From Asterochloris sp. CNOR1 (lineage: Eukaryota > Chlorophyta > Trebouxiophyceae > Trebouxiales > Trebouxiaceae), in contig OZ017747.1 of assembly GCA_963969365.1 (NCBI GenBank), forward strand, positions 310,001 to 374,000: a stretch of 64,000 nt of DNA, in the 5' to 3' direction. The translations under genes were made by a program, and so were the position numbers. Shown in pieces: positions 11,278 to 23,300 of the stretch. The notes beneath the pieces are model-generated. The model did not search any database and was not told the DNA's origin. It worked only from the letters and a program-made list of their open reading frames with translations. Position 1 is the stretch's first letter, and each line of letters starts with the position of its first letter.

Positions 11278-12719
11278 CTATGCCTTAACAGCATACTTTC
11301 TGAGAGGGAAAGCACGGTCCTTCTTCTGCTGCCGCTCGGTCTTGAGGCTGGCCTGCAGCAAGAGGGGAGCACTTTGCAGGCTGCATCCGCGTCTTATGCA
11401 TGTAGGGACAGCCACCACAAGCCTTCCTGCCAATTGGCCAGCGTCAATGCCCCTGGTGGCGGCTGCAGCAGGCAGGCGGCAGGCTACATTCAAGCTCTGT
11501 CACACCACATGGAGCTGAGAGGACTGGAAAAGCTGGCAACACAGTGCCAGCACCGCACCTGGTGCTTTGTAAGGCGTTTCCTGATTGCCCTGGTCTTCTT
11601 TGGCCGCAGATCAAGGGGCTTGTACTTCTGCAGGACCAGGCACACAACAGAGGTCAGCTTGCGCTGGGAAGGTGCAGCACGTGTTTGAGGTCTGTAAACG
11701 TGCCGCCTGCATGATTGGGCAGCTGCACAGCATAGGATGCAACCTGCCATTCCAAGGGCCAGTGACATGTGCTATCAGGCACCTCCAAACAGCAATTTTG
11801 TAGCATGTTCTTTTAGTTGTGATCCAGTGATCCCAAACAGCAAGCTTGCTGGTGGCTGCTGCCAAGAAGCGCAATCTTGCTGCCATTTGGAGCATTCACC
11901 TAGGCCTAGCCAGTGGGCGTGGTGCAGGCTGCCGTACCTTATTGGCATAGACCTCCCTCAGCGCATCCCGCTGCTTGTGTGACAGGACAGTGAGCACCCG
12001 GGCGATGGACTTCCGGACCACCTTGCTGCAGCAGACACAGCATACAGTCAATCACGCTCCAAGAGGCACAGCAACAGGCAAAGCATCTGCCAAGCACAGC
12101 ATTGGCAGTGCTGGACAATGCAGAAGAGCTGCTCTGGTACATAGAAACAGACACTGCGATGGCTGCTGAAGCCTCTTCTCAGCAGGCGGCCATGCGTTAG
12201 AGCAATGCCACTTGAGCAGGGGCAGGCGCGCAGGCAAGACAGGTCTGCAAGGGCCTCTCTTGCATTGGCTGACACGCCTTTGGTGCAGCCTGGGCACATC
12301 AGCCCTGGTGGTGCACATGCTATGCCTTCATGGCAGCTCCAGAGTGCCCCCTGGCCCCCCAACATGGTCCGCTGCAGAGCACGCTCACATCTTAGAGAGC
12401 TTGTTGGGGGCGCCTCCTGTGACCTTGGCCACTCTGAGAGCTCCCAGCTCCTGCTTGAGGTCCTTAAGCTGCAGATGGCAAGAGCCCCTTCTCAGCCCCT
12501 CAGCCCTTCTCAGCCCCTCCTCATGTATCAAAGCAGCATGGCAGCTTGATGGATGTCCAACACACCTGGCCCTGCAGATCCGCTTTGTTCTTCGCCCTCA
12601 GCTCATGGGCCTTGATTTTGGCTGCGGCAGGCACACAAGTGTGTCTCAGAACTGGGTGAATGCAGGCGGCGGTGCAAGGAAAAGCTGAACATGCTGTGCT
12701 CCTTTTCACACTCACCCAT
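11278..12719 (-). CDS. RPL35: 60S ribosomal protein L35 (uL29)
   Basis: Component of the large cytoplasmic ribosomal subunit, at the polypeptide exit tunnel. Six exons on the minus strand: 12719-12716 (ATGG), 12621-12566, 12468-12389, 12025-11938, 11627-11559, 11352-11278; all GT-AG, phases consistent, 123 residues, which is the usual length of eukaryotic L35. Diagnostic segments are [70 protein letters not shown] and the C-terminus [10 protein letters not shown]. The first exon contains only the start codon plus one base, a layout common for ribosomal protein genes. A TGTAA (minus strand, at about 11245-11241) lies some 33 bases after the stop and fits the chlorophyte polyadenylation signal. 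I looked for box C/D snoRNA motifs in its introns and saw none convincing. Confidence 0.97.
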
Positions 12720-13469
12720 AGCGTCTCAGGGCCTTGGCCTGGCAAGCCGCAAGTGACTCTAGAACACGATCCAAAGTTAGGTCATCCACTGTCTATTGTT
12801 GATTTCTGCCGAAGGTCGCTCAACAGTCTGGCATCTTTGAGCAGAAGGTGCCATCTTTGTTGGTCAGGGCTGTGTGACACTGGCAGGTTTCTGCAGGAGT
12901 ACGGTCACAGGCTAGCACCAGCTCGGCAGAAAGGTGCCTGACAGCTGCAGGACATGAGAGTGATGTGGTGGAAGTTCTTGTACATGCACTCCACAAAGCT
13001 CACCTTGCCTCATATGAGGTTGTTGAGCTGGGCTTGCTTGACTGCATCTACTTTGCATGCAGTGCCAGTTCCTCATCAGTGCAGACAGATACGGGGATGC
13101 TGCAGCCCCTGCAAGTGCTGGCTGCTTCAAGCAGCCCATACTGATGACTCGAGGGGAGGCTGTTGACTGGTGCATAGCCTGGAGCTCACCTGCGTGTCTC
13201 ACTCTGCCTAGGTGCCCATTGCAATGCTCAGGCCTAGCAGGTCATTTGCCCTCCTGTCTAGGCGCCCATCTCCAGCTCAGGCCTAGCAAGTCATTTGCAA
13301 AGATGGCAGACTTGTGGCACACGCGCTGGCTTCAACATCTATGCAAAATTGGGCCGTCACTGTGTCACAGCAGTCATGGAGCTGCAGCTTCAGCATTATT
13401 GTGATGTCACGCAAGAAAGCAAAAGTGCCGGTAACGCCGGCCCTTGAACAGTGAAGCCTCCTTGCCAAG
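12720..13469. other. Intergenic, divergent RPL35 / MORN gene
   Basis: No supported coding exon. It holds the promoters of RPL35 (leftwards) and of the MORN gene (rightwards) and the short direct repeat at 13208-13298. A minus-strand open stretch at 13202-12912 looks non-coding. Confidence 0.5.
13208..13298. repeat. Two-copy direct repeat, unit about 42 bases
   Basis: Units at 13208-13249 and 13258-13298 share ctcaggcctagca and gtcatttgc and start with ctaggtgcccat or ctaggcgcccat; period about 50 bases, a few mismatches. Confidence 0.8.
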
Positions 13470-15828
13470 ATGTCTGCGTATACAAAGGGCCAGGAAGAGC
13501 CTCTCTCAGACACTACCATGCTGTCTGAGAGGAAAGTGGAGGTAAGATGGCCACTCTGTTCTTAAAGTGTCACGCCTCCTTGCAAACAGAGGCAATCTGT
13601 TCAAAATGCAGGGAGAAATTCATAGGGGTGTTTCATGCTTCATGACCGCGCCTTACCATCACCATGATAAGAAGGGTTCTTCCCTTTGCGGGGTGTTCAC
13701 TGGCATGTGGCTTGATCAGCTTCCACATGGTCATGGCTCGTACGAATTCACAGAAACCAAGGGCAGGGTTGAAGTTTCAGGCCTGGCTGTTGGTGATTTC
13801 AGTCACGGCCTTCTCCATGGAAAGGGATGTATTACATTTGCCTCAGGTGTGTGGAACTCAGGACATCAGCAGCTCATTCTTCGAGGCATCCAGCTCTGCA
13901 TGCGCAACAAAGGGTGTCTGTTGCTGTTGTTCTCTAATGGGATGCTTTGGGTCCTCTGCTGATAGCAAGCGGTGATGACTAGCAACAGCTTTTCAGAAGC
14001 AGCATATGCTGCTTCATGCATGCAAGGGGGGTCCAAGGTGGTTCCTTGCTGAAAGCGAGCACTGATCCCAACTCAGTGTCCATGCACTCTGCTCTACAGG
14101 AGACAGGTATGACGGCGAGTGGCAGGGAGGAAACAAGCATGGCAGGGGTGCTCTAACCAGGGCCAATGGTGTGTGCCAGCCAATGTAGCTTTGGGACTGA
14201 GATGTTATTGACTCAGTGTCTATGCATTCTGCCCAACAGGGAATAGGTACAAGGGCGAGTGGTACGAGGACAAGAGAAACGGCAGAGTGGTTTTCACCTG
14301 GGCCAGTGGTATGTGGCATGACCTCTTTGACTTCTTTCTGTTTGAGGGCTGGCCTGCTTCAGTGTCCATGCACTCTGCCCCAACAGGGGACAGGTATGAC
14401 GGCGAGTACAAGGACGACAAGAAGAATGGCAGAGGCATTGTTACCTGGGCCAATGGTATGTACCACGTGTTTCCTTTCTGACTATGCACTGACGCTGACT
14501 TAGTGTCCATGCATTTGCATTTCAGGAATCGGTATGATGGCGAGTTGAAGCAGGACAAATGGACTGGCAGAGGCGTCAGGACCTGGGGCAATGGTACGTG
14601 CCAGATGTTACCTTTTCTGACTGAGCACTGACCCTGATTCAGTGTCCATGCATTTGCCCTTCAGGAGACAGGTATGACGGCGAGTGGAAGGAGGACATGA
14701 TGACGGGCATCGGCATTGCGACCTGGGGCAATGGTATGTGGCAGATGTCTTCTTCCTGACTGAGCACTGATCCTCATTCAGTGTCCATGCATTTGCCCTC
14801 CAGGAAATAGGTATAACGGCGAGTGGAAGGAAGTTAAATGGACTGGCAGAGGCATTAGGACCTGGGGCAATGGTATGTGCCATGTATTTCCTTTCTAACT
14901 GAGCACTGAACCTGATTCAGCGTCCATGCATTTTACCTTCAGGGGACAGGTATGACGGCGAGTGGGAGGAGGACAGGATGAATGGCAGAGGCGTTTCTAC
15001 CTTGGCCAATGGTATGTGTCACATGATTTTCTTCAAGCTGAGCGCTGGCCTTAACTCCCATACGTGCACTCTGCCCTACAGGAGACAGGTATGACGGCGA
15101 GTGGGAGGGAGGCAAAGGCCACGGCAGAGGCGTAAGGACCTGGGCCAAAGGTATGTCCCGCGTGTTTCTGACTGAGCACTGACCCTCAGTCAGTGTCCAT
15201 GCACTCTGCCCTACAGGAAAATGGTATGTAGGAGAGTGGCAGGACGGAAAAATGCACAGCAGAGGCATCTTTATCACGCCCGAAGGTATGTGTCATGTGG
15301 TACCATTGGGACCGAGGGCAGGCCTGCTTCAGTCTCCATGCACTCTGCTATACAGGAGACAGGTTTGACGGCGAGGCGAAGGAGGGCAGACAGCACGGCA
15401 GAGGCATCTTTATCGCAGCCAATGGTATGTGCCATGAGGTACCTGTGGGACTTAAAGCTGGCTTTGACTCAGTCTGTGCACTGTGCTCTACAGGAGATAG
15501 GTATTACGGCGAGTACAAGGAGGGCAAACGGAACGGCAGAGGCGTGGCCACCTATGCCAATGGTATGTGCCATGTGACTCCTTCAAGACTGAGGGCTGGC
15601 CGTGACTCAGCGGCCATGCACTCTGCCCTGCAGGAGACAGATATGATGGCAAGTGGCAGGGAGGAGAAAGGCACGGCAGGGGCGCATCGACTCAGGCCGA
15701 TGGTATGTGCCACCAATCTGGGAACTGAGGGCTGGCCCTAACTCAAAAGACATGCACCTTGCCCTGCAGGAGGCAGCTACGATGGCGAGTGGAAGGGAGA
15801 CCACCAGATCGGCCATGGAACACCCTAG
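13470..15828 (+). CDS. MORN-repeat protein, one repeat per exon
   Basis: Fifteen exons: 13470-13541, 13612-13846, then repeat exons 14100-14168, 14240-14308, 14387-14455, 14504-14593 (or from 14526), 14665-14733, 14804-14872, 14943-15011, 15082-15150, 15217-15285, 15356-15424, 15494-15562, 15634-15702, and the last 15770-15828 ending in TAG. From the second exon on every intron is phase 1, and eleven exons are exactly 69 bases, each coding one 23-residue repeat of the form GDRYDGEW..G..HGRG..T.AN. MORN repeats are beta-hairpins that bind lipid or partner proteins; algal proteins of this type are often flagellar or membrane-associated, but no catalytic domain is seen here. Length about 400 residues. 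Introns of 63-92 bases also resemble each other (for example ctgagcactgaccctgattc), so exon and intron were copied together. Confidence 0.9.
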
Positions 15829-16899
15829 CCTTACAGCATCTGCCATTTAAACCCCCTGCTGCTGATGCAACAGCACATAAGCTCAGCATCATCCTGTCAA
15901 GGTCTGAGTAGCCAGCCTCAGATGCTGTGGGAGTGAGTAGACCACATCTGCATGTGCTCTGGGAGGTTTGTGATGAAAGACTCACTGCTGAAAGAGATGG
16001 TGTCTGTGCTTGACAGCCTGCGGAGCACGACTCACACTGAAGCCCAGGCGCCTCAGCATGCTTAGCACACCCCTCGAGGGCTGCTGCACTGAGGAAACTG
16101 CACTTGCTCCATGCTCCCAGCTCTTGCGAGACCATCATGCCAGGTGCAGTTCCCTGTGGGGCCCCTGCAGGCTCTGCACTGACTAAGGCAGCTGTCAGCA
16201 AGCAACTGCCGGCAGGCAATAGGCAAGCGTCACTGGGAGCCAGACAGTGACAAGGGTCTGACACAGGGCACGTCCATTTGATCTCTTTGTCAGGGCCAAT
16301 GACAACATTGCCAACAGATACGGATCTTGCCTTCCCTGTCTGGGACTGACAAGGCTGCCGTCAGGCTGCAGGATCTTGAGCTTGAGAGAGAGGCATCAGC
16401 AAGCCCTGATGTCTCGCCGGCCTATTCCTCTGCATGATGATGCAAAGGGGTGAGAGCCTCATGCTGTGGCTGATTTGGATTGGCACCAGCCTCCTCCCCG
16501 ACCTGCATGCAAGCACACGCTTGCCCTGCAGTGAGGAGTTCAACGATGCCTCAGAGCAGCCAGGTCCGCTGCAAAGCGCGTCGCCAGCCAGCTGCAGCAG
16601 GCGCCCAGCCAGCAGGCCTGCATCAGCCAGCAGTGATGGTTGACCCCTCACCCCACGAGCCAGAGGCAGCCCATCCAGCAAGCGCCCAAGCATCGACTTT
16701 GAGAGCACTGTGGGCCAGCCTGCCACAGGAGCCCCTCTCTCTCACTCCATCAATCCAAAAGCAGCACACAAGCAGCAGCGCGGCAGGGCGGTGCAGGTAT
16801 CTCAGCCAGGCGGCCTGAACTCAGCAGCGCTGACCAGCATGGCAGCTGTGGGCAAAGGTGCAGAGTCTGCAGCTGTGCCTCATACGCCTTCAGAGGGGG
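15829..16899. other. No confident gene; possible kinesin leader exons
   Basis: A minus-strand open stretch (16264-15743) and plus-strand Ser/Ala-rich stretches (from about 16480) are open but show no domain. The plus-strand part after 16710 is in frame with the kinesin-like exon that follows and could be its disordered N-terminus. Confidence 0.35.
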
Positions 16900-17708
16900 C
16901 CACCAGGGTGGGACTGCCCCATGAGGGGCCTTTCAGGCAGCCAGGCCCCAGGGAGATAGCTGTGCAGGTGATCTGCCACATCAGGTGCAACACACCGGGT
17001 GGGGAGTGTCCACTCACATCGAGCCAGATCTGATTTATGTCTCACTGACTGCCGTGGGCAGCAGAAGGGCAAAGCTCAAGTCCTCATAGCCTGCCAGCAG
17101 GTCACCCCCACCCGCAATCTCAAGGCGTTGCCGTGTGGCGTGTTGCTGCAAGCTGCTGCCTGCAACTGCATAGTCCACCTCTTGAGCCCTGGCCTGGCAT
17201 AAGCCTGCCGGCAGGAAATGACATGTCCATGGGACGCATGCGAGCCCTCGTCAGTGCCCATGCTGCAGGCCCAAGGTGTCGGCCGAGGCTATGTACAAGG
17301 AGAAGGTGCAGTGCAGCAGCACCCAGGTGGCCATTGCAGGCATGGAGTCCACCTACAACTTTGACAGGTGAGGTCCAGGCTCTGATCACACAGCTCTGAG
17401 GATCTCAGCATCATCATCATTATGAGCGCGGTCAGATGCAGAGACGCCAGTGCATGGTTGCAGCAGCACACCCCGTTCCGTCAGCATGCCAAAGTCTGTG
17501 AAAGCTTCAGTTCTCCCTTCCAGATGGTCCCGCCAGTCTCTGACCAGCTCAAGCCTTGCGCTGAAGAGTGTATGGGCTGGGAGGAGAGCCCTTCAGACAC
17601 ACCGTACAGGCAGATGGTGCGCCCCTGAAGAACGATCAATTGACGAGGGGCTCAATGCAAGCATGCTGGCATATGGTCAGACTGGCTCAGGGACAGCATA
17701 CACTATGG
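16900..17708 (+). pseudogene. Kinesin motor fragment, P-loop lysine lost
   Basis: Three exon-like pieces in kinesin order. One near 16940-16990 reads REIAVQVICHIR, like the first strand of a motor domain (usually V.VRVRP). One ending at 17369 reads QVAIAGMESTYNFDR before a gtgagg donor, like the segment before VFG. One ending at 17708 reads LNASMLAYGQTGSGTAYTM, unmistakably the kinesin P-loop region, but the usual GQTGSGKTYTM has become GTAYTM, so the nucleotide-binding lysine is missing. I cannot find switch I, switch II (DLAGSE) or the rest of the motor downstream. Exon-like pieces with LLELRAQNLEVAIHGQ (about 17990) and a Gln/Ala/Glu-rich stretch (18790-18900) could be remnants of its stalk. 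Best read as a decayed or truncated kinesin gene; a very divergent active gene is less likely. Confidence 0.55.
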
Positions 17709-20373
17709 TGAGGTGCAGCTGAGCTCCTCCCTCTCTGAGCCCAGCCCAGCCCGTTTGCTGGAGAGGCTAGCAGGAGCATTGAGCCTCCAGCTGCTTTGCT
17801 GGTGCATGCTGGTCCTGGCTGCTGGAGCACTGCAACCTGCCGGCAACAAGGCTGAGTGCCCTGTCATGCTCTGGCCTGGCACCAGTGCAGCCGTGCAAGC
17901 GTATCCCATTGTTGCTGCAGGTAGCAGCCTGACATCATTCCCCCCTGCGTGTGCGTCAGCAGTGGAAAGCCTCCTCGAGCTGCGGGCGCAGAATCTGGAG
18001 GTTGCTATCCACGGTCAGGTGAGGCCCCTCTGGCCACCTGTCAGACTTTGTTTGCAGGGGTTAGTGCTCCAATCGTGCAGCCTAGCCAGATGTGGCCTCC
18101 TTCTGTCACATTGCACGACTGGCAGCTGCTGCACAAGCAATGTCTGCAGCCAAGCTGTTCAGGCTGTGTTGCCTGCATGTCTGCACTCTAAGACTGTGCC
18201 ACATTTCCTCGCGCTGGGTCCTGGCAATCTTCCAAAAGCTGTTCTGGCTTGCATTGGGCTCTGCCTGCAGCTCAGGGCGCAGCTGAACATGGTGGCCACC
18301 CCCTCAATTTCAGCAGTGTGCCGCCTGCGTGTCCCCCGCTCCTTGCACTGAAGCGCTGGTGCTCTTATTGAGGCACTGAACTAAGCAATCATCACCCAAT
18401 TTGCTTCTAAAAGCTTTGAGAGTGTGCAGACTTGTTCGCTAGCAACCCTCTTGCATCCCATATCCACAGTCCACCCACAGTCAGTTTAAGACATACCTTT
18501 GCACATTGATCGGCCATCAAGCGGGCCTCTTGTGTTGCAGGCTGGCCAGTCGCAAACAGGCAAAGCTTGCTGCCCCATCACTCTCAGCTGGGCAGCAAGG
18601 GCCCAGCCGTCAGTCAGAGCTAGCAGGGTCAGGGACTCCAGAGCCACCCCTTCAGCCTCCGCTGGGCAACAGAGGAGCAGGGGCCGCTGGCTCTGGACGT
18701 GCTGCCTGAGGCAGTGGACTCCACGTCACCCAGCGCTGCCAGGGCAGCCTTCCCGTTGAGCCCGTCGCGGCATTCAAGGGGTCTGGATGAGTCGCTTCAG
18801 GCCCACCAGCTTGCTGAGGAAGGCTTGACACTGGGACGCAGCGATGAGCAGGCTGAAGCTGAGACTCAGCCCTGTGCCGGCCAGTTAGCTGGGGAGTCTT
18901 AGGTAAAGCAGGCCCAGAAAGCAGGAGGCGGCATGGCAGCAGCTCTCCTGCCAGCAGCAGAAGGCTGCTCAGTGAGCAGCACGGATGCCGTAACAAGTCT
19001 TGTGGAGGGCACGAGCTTGCAGCGGCAAGCTGACCCGTTCAGCAGAAGCATCAAGCCATGTTAAACAGGCAGTCTGTGGAGCTTGGGGGCCTGGATGCAG
19101 CTCAGCAGGCGCTGCAGCCGCCTCAGCACCCTGGATGCTTCACCAAGGCTGGTGGTGGCAGTGGTGCAGCTGGCACCCTTCAGGGAGTTACTTGAAATAA
19201 ATGCAGGATGGCTGGAGGAAGGCGACACTCAGTCAAGCCAACGGCCTATGGTCTGATTGCTCATTTCAAGTGTTGCACTGAACTGGGTGAGCCCACATCT
19301 GCAGATGTGGACGAACATTCTCTCAGCCATTCAGCTGCACCACAAACAAAATTGCAACTGCAGTGCATGCATGGCAGAAAGCCGGCATATAAAATACAAC
19401 ACGTCAGACAGCGTTTGCCTCTCAGTAGCCACCACAGCAATCAACAGGTGAAGTCCATTGTCAGCAGGGTGCAAAAGGTGCTGGTGTGCATGGTGACCTT
19501 CGAGCATGCAGGGCAGTCTTAGTTGTGATGCAGGTTGGACTTGCAGTCTGGCCAAGCTCAGCTTGTCTAAACTGATTGTTCAAGCTGCAGAACTGCCTGA
19601 TGGCTGCTTCAGATGTTTCAGAATGTGTGTGTGGGGGTGTGTGTGTATGCGAGTATAAAGTATTTGATTTAGCTGCTCCTCATCATTGATCAGATCATTT
19701 GAAAAGAAGGGAAAGAGAACTGCCTGCGTTTGCTTCTCTACGCAGCAGTGCCTTCCTACTGCTGACATGCCGACAGCACACGACACGCAAACGGGGCTTA
19801 AGTGATTGTGAAAAGCTGGCCTTAAGCCAACGTACCTCTACGCTGAGGTACTTCTGCGCAGCTTGAGGCATTACGCAAGGTGCGGAACGCGCATGCAGTA
19901 CAGGAAGCCTGCCTCACAGCTTAAGGTAGAGCTGGTCAACTGTCACCTATACAAGGAGTGGCAGCAAGGGAATCATGCAGGGGATTCTAGAAAGTAAAGC
20001 AGGGCCCATTGCTGGTCTGCCATAGTTATTTGGGGGCAAGCATTGCTGTGACGCTGCAGACAGGCACTCAAAAGGTTTGCTTTGCGTATTTCTCGAGGTC
20101 TGTGCAATGCTGCTCAGCACCAACACATGCAGACCGTGATACAACACTCACTGCGCTTGGTGGCTATGGCCTCAGTAATGTCTTGGTGCTGCTTGGGAAC
20201 TGCTTGAGCAGTACTTCACCTGCAGGGCTGTTCATGCCAGTTTCAGTCCTGGATTATGGCCGATGGGGGGCATGATGTGAGCCAGATGAAGGGGCCACTT
20301 GTGGCTGTTGCCTTTTGCCTGCACATATGCCACTGCTGAAAGCTTGTGACTCTGTCGCAGTCTCACCTTGCAG
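17709..20373. other. Low-confidence exons, then gene-poor spacer
   Basis: To about 18900 there are plus-strand open pieces possibly belonging to the kinesin-like gene. A small piece at 18970-19060 (SSTDAVTSLVEGTSLQRQA) may be coding. From 19200 to 20370 I see no supported gene, only the GT-rich tract at 19625-19652 and the dispersed repeat at 19.5 kb. Confidence 0.4.
19501..19780 (+). repeat. Dispersed repeat copy 1, before array round 1
   Basis: Shares with 41811-42040 the ordered blocks agcatgcaggcagtct, ttgtgatgca, gatggctgcttcagat, tgctcctcatcat and agaagggaaagaga. The two copies are diverged, and the GT-rich tract (19625-19652) is only in this one. Confidence 0.65.
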
Positions 20374-23300
20374 CCTGCCATGGTGCTAATGATGCCCATA
20401 AACCATCTGTTCTGCTGGAGGCTGAAACTGTGAACAACAGATATCGTGCTGGTGTTCCGGCCGCCACCACTCTCAGTTTGTGGATGCCAGAGATGATGCA
20501 GACAAATCCAGAAGTTGACATGATTGCTGAAGAGGTAAGCGCAAACACCAATGCAGTGCAACATGGAGACCACAAGTGAGTCAACACTGTCCTGAAGTCA
20601 GAGGTGGGATGGCTGTTACATGCTACCATCTGGACTGTCCATTTGTGCGGCGTGCAAGTTTTACAACACTGAAGGTTGTGCATGCCTATTTTGGACAACA
20701 GCAGTCGCTTGCTGGTGACCATTGTCGACGACAAGCTCACTATGCAGGCAGAGGTGGGAGGGCAAGGCAACAGCCTCGGACCTAAGTTGGGCCCCAGCCT
20801 TGCTGACAAAATCAAAACAGGTCGAGCCAAATAGTGTCAGTGCTGATTTGCGTAATCAGGTCCCAGCCCGCACAGTGTCCATTTGAGCAGATTGGCAACG
20901 TCAATCCTTGAATCATAGTTTGCTTTGTTTGATCCTTCAGCTTGCCCGTCTGTTGTGCAGGCAAGACTCATCTCCGGGAGGCAGCCTACTGGTCGGTCTT
21001 GTACTTCCTAGCATCTTGCCCCCACCATGGAGAAAATCCTTCTGCTGGATTGGATGTGGAGACAGCAGTGGAGGTTGACCTGCGCCTGCTCTTGATAGCC
21101 ATCAACATGTTTCGGTGGCAGCGCTTTAAAGCTGGTGAGTTGCATGTGTATTTGCATGCAGCTTAATGCCATTGAGGGTCTGAAGTTGCCTAACATGACT
21201 TGCACCCCGATCTCACAAAAGCATGGGCTAACAATTTAATGCACAGTTGCACATGGCTGTCCAGCACCATTGCTTATGGTTTTATTCAGTATGACGTGCT
21301 GATTGCAGGCTGCAAGGAACCAGAGTTTTCCCGCATGTCGAGAGCAGATATGCCTGACTTAGGGCAAATCGACTTAGCCGCGCTGCGCCATGCAGTCGGG
21401 GAGTGGGGATTCCAGAAACCTGAACCGTGTCCTAGTGTCCATATGAACAACAACCCTCTGCTACACAAACTGCTCAACCCCACTCCAAACTCACGCAGCC
21501 GCGCACCAGACTCAACTTCTCCTCCACCAGTGACGACCATGCCAGGCGCTGTTGTGAACCTTGGCAATGGGTGGGGCTGGGTTGCACTCCAGCGTACTGA
21601 CCTGGTTGCTGCCTCCTGCAACACCCACAGGGTGATGCCATTGTCTCTGCACCTGCCTTTTGTGTGGCAGGACAAGCGTGCTGCATTCTGCAGAAGTATC
21701 GGCGTGCCAGCAGCAGCATGAGCTTTGGGCCCGTAGCTGGCCAGGCACACTTGAACACTGTTATCCGCGTTGTGCTTCGAGGTGCAGAAGCATCATCTGT
21801 GCTGACTGCTGCCTGTCTCATTGCAGTGGGGCTGGGGCCCTGGCTGACGGCATAGACCGCACAGGCAACGTGGGCTCTGGTGAGCCTTTGACGGCTTCTC
21901 CCTGCTAAATATGCTGCATGTGCAGTCTGAGAGTAGGATTCATTGCCTCTGTTGCAATTGCTGGGCTTGCTGGCCTGCAATAGCTTGGAGATGAGGTGCA
22001 GTGGTTGGTAGCTCAACACCTTCATGCTGCTATCTGTGCTCCCTGAGCAGCAGGCTGCAGGTCTGTGATGCAAGTCTGTTTGGCTGCAGAAAGTGCCACA
22101 AACAATTGCACGGCTGATGCAAACATGGTCAGGAAGCTCAGCAACTTGGACTCCCACTCAATGCAATCCACACCATACTCTGCATGTGTCACACCAAGGC
22201 AATGGGCAGACAGTTGCTGTGATTGCTCGGCAAAGGTAAGCTCTTGAATCTCAACATCACATCTGCAAATTTGTCGTGTTCTGTCTCCATATGCATGTAG
22301 AGTGGATAAGATATTGCCTGGTCACCATATCAGTCTGTGCCCACATTGCATCGTTCCGTGCAGGTTGGAGGGAGGAAGTGGACTGAGAGCCCTGGCGGGG
22401 AGGAATTGACAAAGGCTCTAATATACCTGCGAGGGCTAAGAGTATGGAGGGTGGGTTTTGACAGACGCTGACGGGTATTTTTGGCATGGCAGCCTTTTGC
22501 AGCATTTTGAGCGACCCCCACTTTGTGTGTTGCAGTGCACTCTTGTGAGGTGTGACACGGGGGACCCGGGGGGGGGGGGGGGGGGCAGAAGGGGCACCTG
22601 ACCAGCGTAGACCTGCATCAGGCAGCTGCCTGAGGAGGTGCACCGACTAACATAGTCCCTCTTTTTACAAGCTATTGACTAGGATGTAGGAATGACACTT
22701 CATCCAGCAATGATTGCTCAGGCATCCTTGTCTGGGCGGCAACTCCAAAAAGTGTGTATTGACAACCATCGTGATGGCGCTTTGCCTTCTGCAGGAGCCG
22801 TCTGGGGTTGCAAAGAAGGCAAGGGGTAAAAAGAGAGCGAGGCCTGATGAAGGACCAGCATCTCGCTTGAGGGAGGTATGTGTTCGAACATGCCTGGCTG
22901 CTTTGTCCTCTGTAAGAAGTTAGGGCAGGTGTTTGGGGCCTTGCTGACAGTGAAGGCTTCAGCAGTGCAATGTTTGTCTGTGTTGCGGGGCTGAAAGGGC
23001 AGGGCCAGTGCACCTGGCTTCTGCATATGTTATAGTTCTGGTCCACACAAAGCTTGTGGTTGACCTGCACGTGGACACCTGGAAACAAACCGTCTCTTCA
23101 CAGGCAATGTTTGCTGCTGTCAATAACTTTCTGTCATAATTTTCTGGCTGCAGGAAATTGGTGGACGCACTGAGGGTGGCTTGGCAGCAGAAGTGTCAGC
23201 AAAGCGCCCAGGTTTGTCTGGCAGCAAATGTGTGCTGATCTGCACATCTACTCACTGGGGGTTTTGCTCTCTGTGTCAATCCACAGCTCAGCTGCTACAC

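Noticed and set aside
11353-12565. snoRNA inside RPL35 introns
   Set aside because: Ribosomal protein introns often host them, but I could not find paired C and D boxes with a closing stem.
21286-22157. Minus-strand open frames of 154 and 227 codons opposite Long1
   Set aside because: Low similarity to anything, no splice sites, and they overlap plus-strand exons with good borders.
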